From contig NZ_JACUTS010000002.1 in the NCBI RefSeq assembly GCF_014859695.1, positions 1-64,000 of the forward strand: 64,000 nt of DNA, read 5' to 3'. How positions within the stretch are numbered: the stretch's first letter is position 1; every line of letters starts with the position of its first letter. The stretch is from Sulfurimonas sp. GTDB lineage: Bacteria > Campylobacterota > Campylobacteria > Campylobacterales > Sulfurimonadaceae. Position numbers and translations under genes: made by a program. This document shows positions 37,034-46,190 of this stretch, piece after piece. A model generated the notes under the pieces. It was given only the letters and a program-made list of their open reading frames with translations, did no database searches and was not told the DNA's origin.

Positions 37034-38311
37034 TTAATACTCCGGAGTTCTCTCTTTTGGACCTCTATAGAGTTGTCTAGGTCTGGCAATCTTGACTGTT
37101 TTTTGTTGATTCAGTTCGCTCCACTGCGCAATCCAACCAGGTGTTCTACCTATTACAAAAATAACCGCAAACATCTCTTTTGGAATTTTTAGTGCTTGAA
37201 GAATAAGTCCTGAATAAAAATCTATATTTGGATAGAGATTACGGCTGATAAAATATTCATCATTTAATGCAATCTGCTCTATCTTATTTGCAACCTCAAT
37301 AAGTTCACTGCTAATGCCTAGCTCTTCAATAAGCTCATTACGGAGATTTTTAAGAATGGTGGCGCGAGGGTCAAAGTTTTTATATACGCGATGTCCAAAT
37401 CCCATCAGTCTAAATGGGTCATCCTTGTCTTTTGCTTTAGCTATAAACTCATCTACCCTATCAACGGTTCCAATCATCTCTAGCTGACGAATTACACTCT
37501 CATTTGCTCCGCCGTGGCTTCTTCCCCACAGAGCGCCTATTCCTGCGCTGATAGCGGCATAAGGGTGCGCATTTGTTGAGGCAAGATTTCTTACGGCGGT
37601 AGTCGAGGCATTTTGCTCATGGTCTGCATGGAGGGTAAAGATAGTATCTAGAGCTTTTATCTCTATGGGTTTTAATTCAATATAGTCATGAGGATAAGCT
37701 CGCAACATATAAAGAAAGTTTTCGGTAAAACCTTTATTTATATCCGGGTATATAATAGGTAGTCCGTTTGAGTATCTGTATGAAAAAGCGGCAAGCGTAG
37801 GGATTTTTGCAACTATTCTGTTTGCCATCTCAGTATACTCCTCAGAGTCTTTTATGTCCAAATGAGTATAGTAAAATGTTGAAAGAGCAGAAACTCCTGC
37901 CGAGAGAATTGCCATTGGGTGCGCGGCATCCGGAAAAGAGTCAAATAGTTTTTTTACCCCCTCGTGTACAAATGAGCGTTTTTTCATCTCTAACGCAAAA
38001 TCAGCCAACTCGCTTTTGTCAGGAATCTCGCCGTTTATAAGAAGGTAAGCAGTATCTAAAAAACTCTTCTTCGTTGCAAGATATGCTATATCGTAGCCTC
38101 TGTACATAAGTTTTCCCGCTTCGCCGTCTATATATGTTATGTCGGATTTACATGATGCCGTAGAGGTATAACCCTCATCATAGGTAAACATGTTAGTCTC
38201 TTTGTAGAGCGTTGAGATATCGATAACTGAGGGTCCGACGCTTGCATCTAGTATGGGAAACTCATAACTTTTTCCATCACGATTGTTTGTTAGTGTTACT
38301 GTATCTTTCAT
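37034..38311 (-). CDS. gltA: Citrate synthase
   Basis: Citrate synthase opens the TCA cycle; in Sulfurimonas-like organisms the cycle often runs reductively, so the role could be biosynthetic. ATG at 38311 (MKDTVTLTNNRDGKSYEF) is preceded by AAGG; an upstream ATG adds an unrelated N-terminus. The 425-residue protein has the active-site motifs LHADHEQNASTTAVR, GFGHRVYKNFDPRA and the C-terminal RPRQLYRGPKERTP. It follows trxC by 31 bp. Confidence 0.97.
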   Translation of the reverse strand: MKDTVTLTNNRDGKSYEFPILDASVGPSVIDISTLYKETNMFTYDEGYTSTASCKSDITYIDGEAGKLMYRGYDIAYLATKKSFLDTAYLLINGEIPDKSELADFALEMKKRSFVHEGVKKLFDSFPDAAHPMAILSAGVSALSTFYYTHLDIKDSEEYTEMANRIVAKIPTLAAFSYRYSNGLPIIYPDINKGFTENFLYMLRAYPHDYIELKPIEIKALDTIFTLHADHEQNASTTAVRNLASTNAHPYAAISAGIGALWGRSHGGANESVIRQLEMIGTVDRVDEFIAKAKDKDDPFRLMGFGHRVYKNFDPRATILKNLRNELIEELGISSELIEVANKIEQIALNDEYFISRNLYPNIDFYSGLILQALKIPKEMFAVIFVIGRTPGWIAQWSELNQQKTVKIARPRQLYRGPKERTPEY

Positions 38312-38342
38312 ACCATACCTTTTTTGTTTAGTGACAATTATA

Positions 38343-38765
38343 CTATAGAAATTGTGCAACCATTTTATTTAATGTTGCCTCGTCCAAAGCACCTGAAACC
38401 CTATGAACCTCTTTCGCATCTTTAAAGACTACTATTGTCGGGATGCTTCTTATGCCAAACCTTGCACCGAGATTTTGTTCATTTTCGGTGTTTACTTTTA
38501 CATAGAGCGCTTTGAGTGGAAAATTTGCCGCACTTTTGGCAAAATTTGGTGCCATCATTTTACATGGACCACACCACGGCGCCCAAAAATCTACAATAAC
38601 CGGAATATCGCTGTTCACCACTACCTCGTCAAAGTCAGCGTTTGTTAGCTCGATGGGTTTTGTATCAAGAAGTGAACTTTTACATTTTCCGCAATTGGCT
38701 TTTTTGTAAGAGTCTCTTTGCGGAACATTGTTAACACTTTTACAAACGGGACAAACTACTCTCAT
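38343..38765 (-). CDS. trxC: Thioredoxin 2 with N-terminal zinc ribbon
   Basis: TrxC is a cytosolic disulfide reductase. The zinc-binding Cys residues are 5, 8, 25 and 28 (CPVC...CGKC), and the redox motif WCGPC holds Cys64 and Cys67. Length is 140 residues. It sits 16 bp downstream of the HtrA-type protease gene and precedes gltA. Confidence 0.96.
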   Translation of the reverse strand: MRVVCPVCKSVNNVPQRDSYKKANCGKCKSSLLDTKPIELTNADFDEVVVNSDIPVIVDFWAPWCGPCKMMAPNFAKSAANFPLKALYVKVNTENEQNLGARFGIRSIPTIVVFKDAKEVHRVSGALDEATLNKMVAQFL

Positions 38766-38781
38766 TTTAACTCCTTAGTTG

Positions 38782-40167
38782 TTATAGAACAGTGGCAAAA
38801 ATACCGCCTCTTCTATAGATGAAAAATCTTTTTTTGCTCTTTGATGCGGTAGCTTTTTTAAACTCATCCAAATTGGCTATCTCTTTGTTTTCTACTTGAA
38901 TAATGATATCATTTTTTCTTACACCCGAATTAAACGCTTCACTGTTTTGATCTACTTCTTTAACTAGTATACCTTCTATTGTGAGACCCAGTTGTTGTTT
39001 AATAGCAGGAGTTATTTCAGAGAGCTTCATACCTTTATACTCAAACTCACCCGCAACAACTTTACTATCGAGTGTGGCAAGAGTCACATTTACTATATCT
39101 ATCTTTTTGTCTCTTAAAAATTTTATATTTACCACTCTTTGCGGAGCGTAAGAACCTATGGTGTTTTTAAGTTCACTTGCACTTTCAATTTTTTTGCCAT
39201 TTACGGAGATAATCAAATCACCTCTTTTAAGTCCGGCTTTTGCCGCGGGTGAGTTCTCCTCCACGCCTGTAATAAGCGCGCCGTAATTTTCATCATAAAA
39301 ACTGCTCATGTCTTCGCTGACGTCTGCTATAGTGACTCCAAGATATGCACGGGTAAATTTGCCGCTCTCTATCAAACTTGTTGCTATCGAGGTTACCATG
39401 TTTGAGGGGATTGCAAACCCGATGCCGACATTTCCGCCGGATTTTGAGATAATGGCTGAGTTTATTCCTATGAGATGACCAGCTGAGTTTATAAGTGCGC
39501 CGCCCGAATTTCCCGGATTTATAGAAGCATCAGTCTGTATAAAATCTTCATACTCTACGATTCCCACGCCGCTTCTGCCGGTAGCTGAGACTATTCCCTG
39601 TGTGATTGTCTCGCCTACTCCAAAGGGATTTCCCAGAGCAAAGACGATGTCCCCGACTTTTACTTTGTCCGAGTCATAAAATGTTACGGCATTTAGGTTT
39701 TTTGCCCCAATCTTAATAACAGCCAAATCGCTCTTCTCATCTTTGCCGATGAGTTTTGCCTCATACTCTTTTTTATCTCCTGCCAGATTTACTATAATCT
39801 CATCTGCGCCGTCGATGACATGGTTGTTTGTAACAATATATCCATCTTCTGAGATGATAACACCCGAGCCTAGCGATTTTTGGATTCTATCTTGAGGAAT
39901 ATCCCCGTACCCTTTAAAAAACTCTCTAAAAAACGGGTCATTAAAGAAAGGGTTTGCGCTGTAGAGATTCCCTTTCATCTCTTTTTTTATAGAGATATTT
40001 ACGATGCTTGTTCTAACGTTTTGTAGAATGTTGTTATAGGAGAGTATCTGGTTTTGTGCGCTTGGGAAGTTTCTCTCAATATTTTTAGGTGCGTATTTAA
40101 ACTCCACGCTCTCTTTTGCATAAAGTAGCGAAAGCACCAGAGTAAATAGAATAAAGAACTTTTTCAT
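38782..40167 (-). CDS. degQ: Periplasmic Do/HtrA-type serine protease
   Basis: A signal peptide (MKKFFILFTLVLSLLYA) precedes a trypsin-like domain with the triad His116 (TNNHVIDG), Asp147 (KSDLAV) and Ser221 (PGNSGGAL). Two PDZ domains follow (GLKRGDLIISVNG, GVRKNDIIIQVEN). The 461-residue length is usual for DegP/DegQ. It degrades or refolds misfolded envelope proteins. The degP or htrA name would serve equally. Confidence 0.93.
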   Translation of the reverse strand: MKKFFILFTLVLSLLYAKESVEFKYAPKNIERNFPSAQNQILSYNNILQNVRTSIVNISIKKEMKGNLYSANPFFNDPFFREFFKGYGDIPQDRIQKSLGSGVIISEDGYIVTNNHVIDGADEIIVNLAGDKKEYEAKLIGKDEKSDLAVIKIGAKNLNAVTFYDSDKVKVGDIVFALGNPFGVGETITQGIVSATGRSGVGIVEYEDFIQTDASINPGNSGGALINSAGHLIGINSAIISKSGGNVGIGFAIPSNMVTSIATSLIESGKFTRAYLGVTIADVSEDMSSFYDENYGALITGVEENSPAAKAGLKRGDLIISVNGKKIESASELKNTIGSYAPQRVVNIKFLRDKKIDIVNVTLATLDSKVVAGEFEYKGMKLSEITPAIKQQLGLTIEGILVKEVDQNSEAFNSGVRKNDIIIQVENKEIANLDEFKKATASKSKKRFFIYRRGGIFATVL

Positions 40168-40239
40168 TTTTTCATTCCTTTTAGTTTTTTTGCGGTTGAC
40201 AAAATTTTATAACTAAATGGTTTATGAAATACTAATGAA

Positions 40240-40605
40240 CTAAAACTCGCCTTGCAAATATTTGAGTGAATCGGCTTTTATATAATATAGAGAGTCTGTT
40301 ATATTGCGAAGATTGGTATAACTGCCGATGCCAAAAGCAAATCGGCTCTCTTCACAGAGCAGTGTTATGCCCTCGCTCATATCTACATGTGAGAGTTTTG
40401 AATTTTCAAGCAGTAGCGCGCCCTTGATACCGTTAAATTCTAAAGTGAGTGTTATCCAGTCAAATCCTCTAGCGTTGTCTTGTGCCGCTAGAGTAATTTT
40501 AACGGTAGTAGCAGAGACAACTTCTATGAATCTTAACTCTGCATCTATAAAGTTGTCAAAACGCTTTAAAAACGCATTGCAATCTTTTTTAAGCAGTGGT
40601 CTCAT
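40240..40605 (-). CDS. Hypothetical protein cotranscribed with nrdA
   Basis: This 121-residue protein has no signal peptide or membrane helix; it is a mix of beta strands with hydrophobic alternation (VKITLAAQD, WITLTLEF, GALLLEN), suggesting a compact beta fold. I do not recognise it. It begins 1 bp after the nrdA stop, so it is almost surely in the same transcript; a role near ribonucleotide reduction is possible but unproven. Confidence 0.75.
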   Translation of the reverse strand: MRPLLKKDCNAFLKRFDNFIDAELRFIEVVSATTVKITLAAQDNARGFDWITLTLEFNGIKGALLLENSKLSHVDMSEGITLLCEESRFAFGIGSYTNLRNITDSLYYIKADSLKYLQGEF

Positions 40606-40606
40606 C

Positions 40607-42973
40607 CTATTGACAACCTACACACTCCATGCTTCTGTCTTCAACATCGCTTGCCATCTCAGGAGATTGTGAACGAAGATAGTAGGTAGATTTAAGTCCT
40701 AACCTCCAAGCCAACATGTAAATTTCGTTTAGGTATTTACCGCTTGCTTTGTCAAGCGTTATAAATATGTTAAGACTTTGACCTTGATCTAGCCATTTTT
40801 GACGGATTGCTGCTGCTTTGATAAGAACCGTTTGGTTCAAATCATACGCAGGAGTATAGTACGCCCAAGTATCGGGAGAGAGTTCAGGAACAACAACGGG
40901 AATAAGTCCCGAGAGATTCTCCTCATACCACTTTCGCTTAAATACCGGCTCAATCGCCTGCGTCGTGCCTGTTAAAATAGAGATAGAACTCGTAGGCGCT
41001 ATCGCCATAAGATAACCGTTTCTCATGCCCTGTTTTTTGACTTTGGCACGAAGTTCGTCCCACTCGTAAGCTGAAGCAAAAAGTCCGCCACGGTCAACAA
41101 GCTTTTTAACCTCCGCATTTGCATGATCCATCGGCATAATGCCTTGGCTCCATTTAGAACCCTCATACTCTGAGTAAGAGCCTTTTTCAAGTGCAATGTC
41201 GCTAGATGCAGAGATGGCATTAAAACTAACAGCTTCCATTATCTCATCTACTTTGTCAAAGTGCTCTTGGCTTCCCCATGTTATAGCTTTTTGCGCCAAC
41301 ATCTGCGCTTCGCCCATAACACCAAGACCGATCGCGCGCGTTTTCATGTTAGTGCGTTTTACTTTCTCAAGCGGGTAGAAGTTAAGATCTATTACATTAT
41401 CTAACGCGCGAATCGCAATGGGGACGATTCTGTCAATGTCCTCTTTAGTATTTACGCGGGAGAGATTGACCGAAGCGAGATTACAGACCGCAGTGTCGCC
41501 GTCTATCTTCTCTTTTTCCACCATGTATATTTCACGTCCGCCAATAGCGTCCAATGCCGTTACTTTTTTGGCAGGCTTCTCTAAGCCGCTGTCAACTTTG
41601 ATAATCTCTTCCTCTTCATAACTAACGCTCTCGCCATTTTCAAAAATAAATTTTATCTTGTAGTGGTTAGGGTTTGTGTTTTGAAAAATCTCCGTACAAA
41701 GGTTAGAACTTCTGATAACTCCGCAATGGCTGTTAGGGTTTGCACGGTTTGCGTTATCCTTGAAACATAGAAACGGGCTGCCGCTCTCAAAATAGGATGT
41801 AAGTATTTTTTTCCAAAGATTTTTTGCTTTTATCTTCTCTTTTACGATAGTCTCATCTTGTTCAAACTCTTTATATTTCTTGTTAAACTCTTCGCCGTGA
41901 AGCGTGGTAAGCTCTTTGCAGTCGTAAGGATCAAAGAGTGTCCAGATGCCGTCCTCTTGAACTCTTTGCATAAAGAGATCGTTTATCCAGAGTGCAGGGA
42001 AAAGGTCATGTGCGCGACGACGCTCTTCGCCCGAGTTTTTCTTCAAATCCAAAAAGTCGTTTATATCTATATGCCATGGCTCCATATAAACAGCGATAGC
42101 ACCTTTTCTGGTTCCCAGCTGATCAACGGCAACGGCTATGTCGTTTGTAATTTTTAGAAACGGTATGGTTCCGCCGGCTGCATTTTTATGCCCGTCGATA
42201 TATGAACCCATTGAGCGGACATTTGTCCAATCCCAGCCGATTCCTCCGCCAAATTTTGAAAGAAGCGCCATCTCTTTGTATGAGTCAAAGATTCCCTCTA
42301 TATTGTCGGGGGTCGAACCGATGTAACATGAGCTGAGCTGATGCCTTGGTGTTCTTGCATTGCTTAGAGTAGGTGTTGCAAGCATGACTTCAAATTTAGA
42401 AATCATGTCGTAAAATTTTATAGCCCACTCCTCTTTTTTCTCTTCTCTTTGCGCCAAAAACATAGCAATAGCCATAAACATGTGCTGTGGCAACTCTATA
42501 GGGTCTGAGTTTCTGTCTTTTATGAGATATCTGTCATAGAGCGTTTTAACGCCAAGATAGTTAAACTGCATATCTCGTTCTGGTTTTATATGCTTTTCAA
42601 GCTCGTCAAGGTTGTACATCTCTTTTAGGCCAAGAAGAATTTTCCCCTCTTTTTCCCCTCTTTGGAAATACTCTTTTAATGATGAGTAACCCGTAAATCC
42701 GTTTACTTGATGGTAGAGGTTAAACAAGAAGAGTCTTGAAGCAACAAAGGTCCAGTTGGGAGCATCTATGTCTATCTTGTCGACCGCTGTTTTAATAAGT
42801 GTCTGCTGTATCTCTTTTGATGTTATACCGTCGCGGAACTGTATCTGCGCATCGACTTCGAGTTCGCTTTGAGAAACGTTATCTAACTCTTTGACGGCAG
42901 CGGATGTATACTTCTGTATCTTTGTAATATCCAACGGTTCGGTTCTGCCGTTTCTTTTTATAATTGTTATCAT
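40607..42973 (-). CDS. nrdA: Ribonucleoside-diphosphate reductase, alpha subunit
   Basis: NrdA holds the active site of class I ribonucleotide reductase. The 788-residue protein has an N-terminal ATP cone (IIKRNGRTEPLDITKIQKY), the active-site motifs LSSCYIG, NSHCGVIRSSNLCTEI (substrate Cys pair region) and DRGGLFASAYEW, and the C-terminal redox pair CVGC one residue from the end. Its partner nrdB is 18 kb away, so the subunits are not in one operon. Confidence 0.97.
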   Translation of the reverse strand: MITIIKRNGRTEPLDITKIQKYTSAAVKELDNVSQSELEVDAQIQFRDGITSKEIQQTLIKTAVDKIDIDAPNWTFVASRLFLFNLYHQVNGFTGYSSLKEYFQRGEKEGKILLGLKEMYNLDELEKHIKPERDMQFNYLGVKTLYDRYLIKDRNSDPIELPQHMFMAIAMFLAQREEKKEEWAIKFYDMISKFEVMLATPTLSNARTPRHQLSSCYIGSTPDNIEGIFDSYKEMALLSKFGGGIGWDWTNVRSMGSYIDGHKNAAGGTIPFLKITNDIAVAVDQLGTRKGAIAVYMEPWHIDINDFLDLKKNSGEERRRAHDLFPALWINDLFMQRVQEDGIWTLFDPYDCKELTTLHGEEFNKKYKEFEQDETIVKEKIKAKNLWKKILTSYFESGSPFLCFKDNANRANPNSHCGVIRSSNLCTEIFQNTNPNHYKIKFIFENGESVSYEEEEIIKVDSGLEKPAKKVTALDAIGGREIYMVEKEKIDGDTAVCNLASVNLSRVNTKEDIDRIVPIAIRALDNVIDLNFYPLEKVKRTNMKTRAIGLGVMGEAQMLAQKAITWGSQEHFDKVDEIMEAVSFNAISASSDIALEKGSYSEYEGSKWSQGIMPMDHANAEVKKLVDRGGLFASAYEWDELRAKVKKQGMRNGYLMAIAPTSSISILTGTTQAIEPVFKRKWYEENLSGLIPVVVPELSPDTWAYYTPAYDLNQTVLIKAAAIRQKWLDQGQSLNIFITLDKASGKYLNEIYMLAWRLGLKSTYYLRSQSPEMASDVEDRSMECVGCQ

Positions 42974-43059
42974 ATGATTTCCTGCTATGTTGCATTAAGC
43001 ACAAATAAGTGCTTAACGACTTTTGATTTTGCTAATGAATATTAGCACAATTATGTCAT

Positions 43060-44391
43060 TTATTTGTTGAAAACTCTCTTGAAAATTTTATCTACATTTT
43101 TTGTATAGTAGTCAAAATTGAAGCATTCGCGAATTGCCTCTTCGCTCAAACTTGCTCTCAGCTCTTCGTCCGCCAAGAGATGGTTTAGGTAGAGAGATTC
43201 TCCCTTTTCATTTGTGGTTGGTTTGCCCTGCTGTATCTCTTCCCAGACCATCATCGCGTTTCTCTGAACTATGCGGTAAGCATCCTCGCGGCTGACACCC
43301 TTTAGCGGAAGTTCTAAAAGTACTCTTTGGGAAAAGACAAGTCCGCCGGTAAGATTGAGATTTCTCATCATGTTTTGGGGATATACCGTTAGGTTAGCGA
43401 TTACATTGTTCATGCGGTGGAGCATAAAGTCACTTGTTATAAATGAGTCTGGAAGCCAGAACCTCTCAGTTGAAGAGTGGCTGATATCTCTCTCATGCCA
43501 AAGCGCTACGTTTTCCATGGCAGGTATCGCGTAAGCTCTTATCATTCTTGCCAAACCTGTTATGTTTTCCGTTAGTATAGGATTGCGTTTATGAGGCATA
43601 GCAGATGAGCCTTTTTGACCCTTTGCAAAATACTCTTCGCACTCGTAAACTTCAGTTCTCTGCCAGTGGCGGACTTGAACTGCAAACTTCTCTATTGAGC
43701 TTGCCATAAGAGCCAACGAGGTAGCAAGTCTTGCGTATCTGTCTCGCTGAATAACTTGGTTAGATGCGGGTGCAGGTTTTAGCCCTAGCTCTTCACATGT
43801 ATACTCTTCAAGTTCTAGTGGTGCGTGAGCAAAGTTGCCCATCGCTCCGCTAACCTGTCCTACACTTATAACATCAAGTGTTTGTTCAAGATTCTCTAAA
43901 TGTCTTGCCATCTCATCGTACCAAACAGCTAACACAAGACCGAATGTTATAGGCTCTCCATGTATGCCGTGGCTACGCCCGACCATAAGAGTCATCTTGT
44001 GTTCCATCGCTCTTTTTTTGATCGACTCCATAAGTATCTTCACATCTTCTATGATTAACTCCAGAGAGCTTTTCATCTGTAGTGCTACGGCTGTATCAAT
44101 GGTATCGGAACTTGTCATGCCGTAGTGGAACCATCTGCTCTCTTCGCCTAGAGTTTCTGATACGCTAGTCGTAAACGCTATAAGGTCATGACGAGTTACT
44201 GCTTCTATCTCATCGATTCTTTTTATATCAAATCCTGCATTCTCAACAATCTTCTTAGCATCATCATCAGGAATAAGTCCCAGTTTGTTCCAAGCTTTCA
44301 CAACCGCTTTTTCTACATCTAGCCAAGCTTGATATTTTGCCTGCATCGTCCATTTAGAGCTCATCTCTTCTCTTGAGTATCTTTCGATCAT
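43060..44391 (-). CDS. purB: Adenylosuccinate lyase
   Basis: PurB acts twice in purine synthesis (SAICAR cleavage and AMP formation). The 443-residue protein shows the fumarase-superfamily signature GSSAMPHKRNP and the TSSDTIDTA and GRSHGIHGEP blocks. It is divergent from the pseudouridine synthase gene and 86 bp upstream of the nrdA transcript. Confidence 0.97.
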   Translation of the reverse strand: MIERYSREEMSSKWTMQAKYQAWLDVEKAVVKAWNKLGLIPDDDAKKIVENAGFDIKRIDEIEAVTRHDLIAFTTSVSETLGEESRWFHYGMTSSDTIDTAVALQMKSSLELIIEDVKILMESIKKRAMEHKMTLMVGRSHGIHGEPITFGLVLAVWYDEMARHLENLEQTLDVISVGQVSGAMGNFAHAPLELEEYTCEELGLKPAPASNQVIQRDRYARLATSLALMASSIEKFAVQVRHWQRTEVYECEEYFAKGQKGSSAMPHKRNPILTENITGLARMIRAYAIPAMENVALWHERDISHSSTERFWLPDSFITSDFMLHRMNNVIANLTVYPQNMMRNLNLTGGLVFSQRVLLELPLKGVSREDAYRIVQRNAMMVWEEIQQGKPTTNEKGESLYLNHLLADEELRASLSEEAIRECFNFDYYTKNVDKIFKRVFNK

Positions 44392-44471
44392 TTATTCAAC
44401 CTGATTATTGTAAAATTTCTTTTTAGCAAGTAATGATTTTACAAAAAATACTCTAACAGAAGGATTAAATA

Positions 44472-45389
44472 TTGCCATTTATAATTAAAAAAATGTTTGC
44501 ACAGGAAAGAGAGAGCGCTTTTCTTTTCTTCAAGCGAGAATTGGGACACTCTCAAAGAGATATTCAAAGATATATAGCAGTAGGGAGAGTTCTTATAAAT
44601 GGTGTTCCGATTACGAAGCCATCTGACTTTTTAGAGGGCGAATTTGAGTTTATCTATTTTGAACCTATTTCAAAAGGTTTGGTGCCGCATGTAGTTGATG
44701 AAAGGTTTGTGATTTTTGACAAACCAAGCGGAATGCTTATCCATCCTCAAAACAGGCACACTCCCTACTCTCTTATAGACGAGCTAAAGTTTCAGTTCGG
44801 GATGGATGCAAACATCGCCCATAGAATAGATCAGGAGACAAGCGGACTGGTTTTGTGTGCAAAAGATAAAAAGAGCGAAGTTGATATAAAGATGATGTTC
44901 CAAGAGCGGGAGATGAAAAAAAAGTATTTGGCAATGGTTCATGGAGAGTTAAAAGAGGAGCTTCGCATCGATGCTCCTCTGCTTAGATACGATGATGAAA
45001 AAAGCGCACTTATAAGAATGGTTGTTAAAGTTGATGAGAGCGGAAAGAAATCATTGACATATGTGAAACCGATTAAATATTATCCAGAGTTAGATATGAC
45101 TATGATTGAGTGTTCCCCGCACACAGGAAGACAACATCAGATAAGAGTCCATATGTTCCATGTGAAACATCCTATAGTCGGTGATCCGGTTTATGGGCAA
45201 GACGAAGAGAATATTGTAAAGTATCTCGACAGAGAACTCGATAGAGAGACAAGAGTAAAAATTAGCGGTGCCAGAAGATTGCTTCTACATGCAAATGAGT
45301 TAGAGTTTGAACTATACGGAAAAAATTATCAGATAAAAAGCAGTGTAGATTTTGAAAAAGTTTGCCTGGAGAATATGAGAACCATATAG
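44472..45389 (+). CDS. RluA-family pseudouridine synthase
   Basis: The 305-residue protein has an N-terminal S4-like block (QRDIQRYIAVGRVLINGV) and the RluA catalytic motif HRIDQETSGLVL with its Asp. It isomerises uridine in rRNA or tRNA; which position is not clear. TTG at 44472 has AGAAGGATTAAATA upstream; ATG seven codons later is an alternative. A parS-like 16-mer lies in the coding sequence at 45154-45169. Confidence 0.92.
   Translation: MPFIIKKMFAQERESAFLFFKRELGHSQRDIQRYIAVGRVLINGVPITKPSDFLEGEFEFIYFEPISKGLVPHVVDERFVIFDKPSGMLIHPQNRHTPYSLIDELKFQFGMDANIAHRIDQETSGLVLCAKDKKSEVDIKMMFQEREMKKKYLAMVHGELKEELRIDAPLLRYDDEKSALIRMVVKVDESGKKSLTYVKPIKYYPELDMTMIECSPHTGRQHQIRVHMFHVKHPIVGDPVYGQDEENIVKYLDRELDRETRVKISGARRLLLHANELEFELYGKNYQIKSSVDFEKVCLENMRTI
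45154..45169. other. parS-like site (within pseudouridine synthase gene)
   Basis: TGTTCCATGTGAAACA differs from the bacterial parS consensus TGTTnCACGTGAAACA at one position. It lies about 10 kb from dnaA. Confidence 0.5.
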
Positions 45390-45617
45390 AGAGATATTGT
45401 AAGAAATATAACAATAAGTTTGAGTATGTGAATAACTATTTGCATCTTTCAAAGACATTTTAAAAAATTATATTATAATCTCTGCTAAAATTATTACAAT
45501 GCCCTAAAATAGGGAGTTTAAGCGATATATAAAAATTTAGAATTCAGCAAGTATTTATATAAATTAATTCTTAAAAAAGAAGAAAATTTTCAAATTTATT
45601 TCAAACTATTCTCTATC

Positions 45618-45648
45618 CTATTCACACATTAGAACAATGTGTGAATAG
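45618..45648. repeat. Perfect inverted repeat CTATTCACACATT / AATGTGTGAATAG
   Basis: 13-bp arms around AGAAC. The arms contain DnaA-box-like TTCACA sequences in opposite orientations. A similar palindrome is at 24775-24800. Confidence 0.65.
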
Positions 45649-45750
45649 TGCACAAGCAGAGAAAATTAAGTCTGTTTTTTTATAATAAATATTTTTTTAA
45701 GAAAGAAAGAAATTTTTATGAATCATTTATATATGTAGGGTATCATTATG

Positions 45751-45793
45751 CTTATAAACGACCTCCCTGGTGTGTTGGTCGTTTTGTTATAAG
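45751..45793 (-). terminator. Long stem-loop downstream of the 79-residue ORF
   Basis: CTTATAAACGACC pairs with GGTCGTTTTGTTATAAG with a bulge. It lies just after the stop of the minus-strand small ORF; there is no strong U-tract. Confidence 0.4.
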
Positions 45794-45812
45794 TTAAGAG
45801 GGGCAGTTTGTA

Positions 45813-46052
45813 TTAAACCGCATTGTATCTCTTGATGATTTTTTTAACACGATTCTTTAAATTGCGCAGAGCTTCAGTATCTGATTCTCCATCAGCCGTA
45901 AGACTTTCAAAACCATCATCAAACTGTGCCTTTGCAATCCATCCCATTTTTTTATGGTATTTCACTCCCACAAAACGAACGCCTCCAAAGTGATCCTCAC
46001 AAAGTTGGTAAATTCTTTTTATTCTGTCTGAGTTTGTTTTTTTGTAAGCCAT
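45813..46052 (-). CDS. Small basic hypothetical protein
   Basis: The 79-residue protein is rich in Lys/Arg with a Gly/aromatic core (GVRFVGVKYHKKMGWIAKAQFDDGFESL), resembling a small beta-sheet nucleic-acid- or ribosome-associated domain, and a helical C-terminus (ALRNLKNRVKKIIKRY). I cannot name the family. GGAG precedes its ATG. A 31-residue ORF and rlmN lie upstream in the same direction. Confidence 0.7.
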   Translation of the reverse strand: MAYKKTNSDRIKRIYQLCEDHFGGVRFVGVKYHKKMGWIAKAQFDDGFESLTADGESDTEALRNLKNRVKKIIKRYNAV

Positions 46053-46094
46053 TATTATCTCCTTAAGTAAATTATAGTTGAAATGATAACATTT

Positions 46095-46190
46095 TTAGTC
46101 ATCCTTTGTCGCAGCCTTTATAAACCCTATGATGCCCACCGCAAAAACAATAACTAAAAAGATTATCTGAAATATCTCTACATAGCTCAT
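46095..46190 (-). CDS. 31-residue membrane protein coupled to rlmN
   Basis: This short frame (MSYVEIFQIIFLVIVFAVGI...KAATKDD) has one predicted transmembrane helix and a short charged C-terminus. Its ATG overlaps the rlmN stop (ATGA), the usual coupling geometry. It is too small for standard gene calling. Function is unknown. Confidence 0.6.
   Translation of the reverse strand: MSYVEIFQIIFLVIVFAVGIIGFIKAATKDD

Larger units (their letters stand above)
45390..45812. other. Gene-free stretch between pseudouridine synthase and 79-residue ORF
   Basis: No supported gene lies in these 423 bases. It holds a short CCCTAAAATAGGG hairpin near 45502, an AT-rich part, the palindrome at 45618-45648 and a long stem-loop at 45751-45793. 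A 14-codon frame at 45749 falls in that stem-loop and is not called. Confidence 0.6.

Noticed and set aside
45749..45793. 14-codon frame MLINDLPGVLVVLL
   Set aside because: It coincides with a long stem-loop and has no ribosome-binding site or downstream target gene on that strand, so it is not a credible leader peptide.
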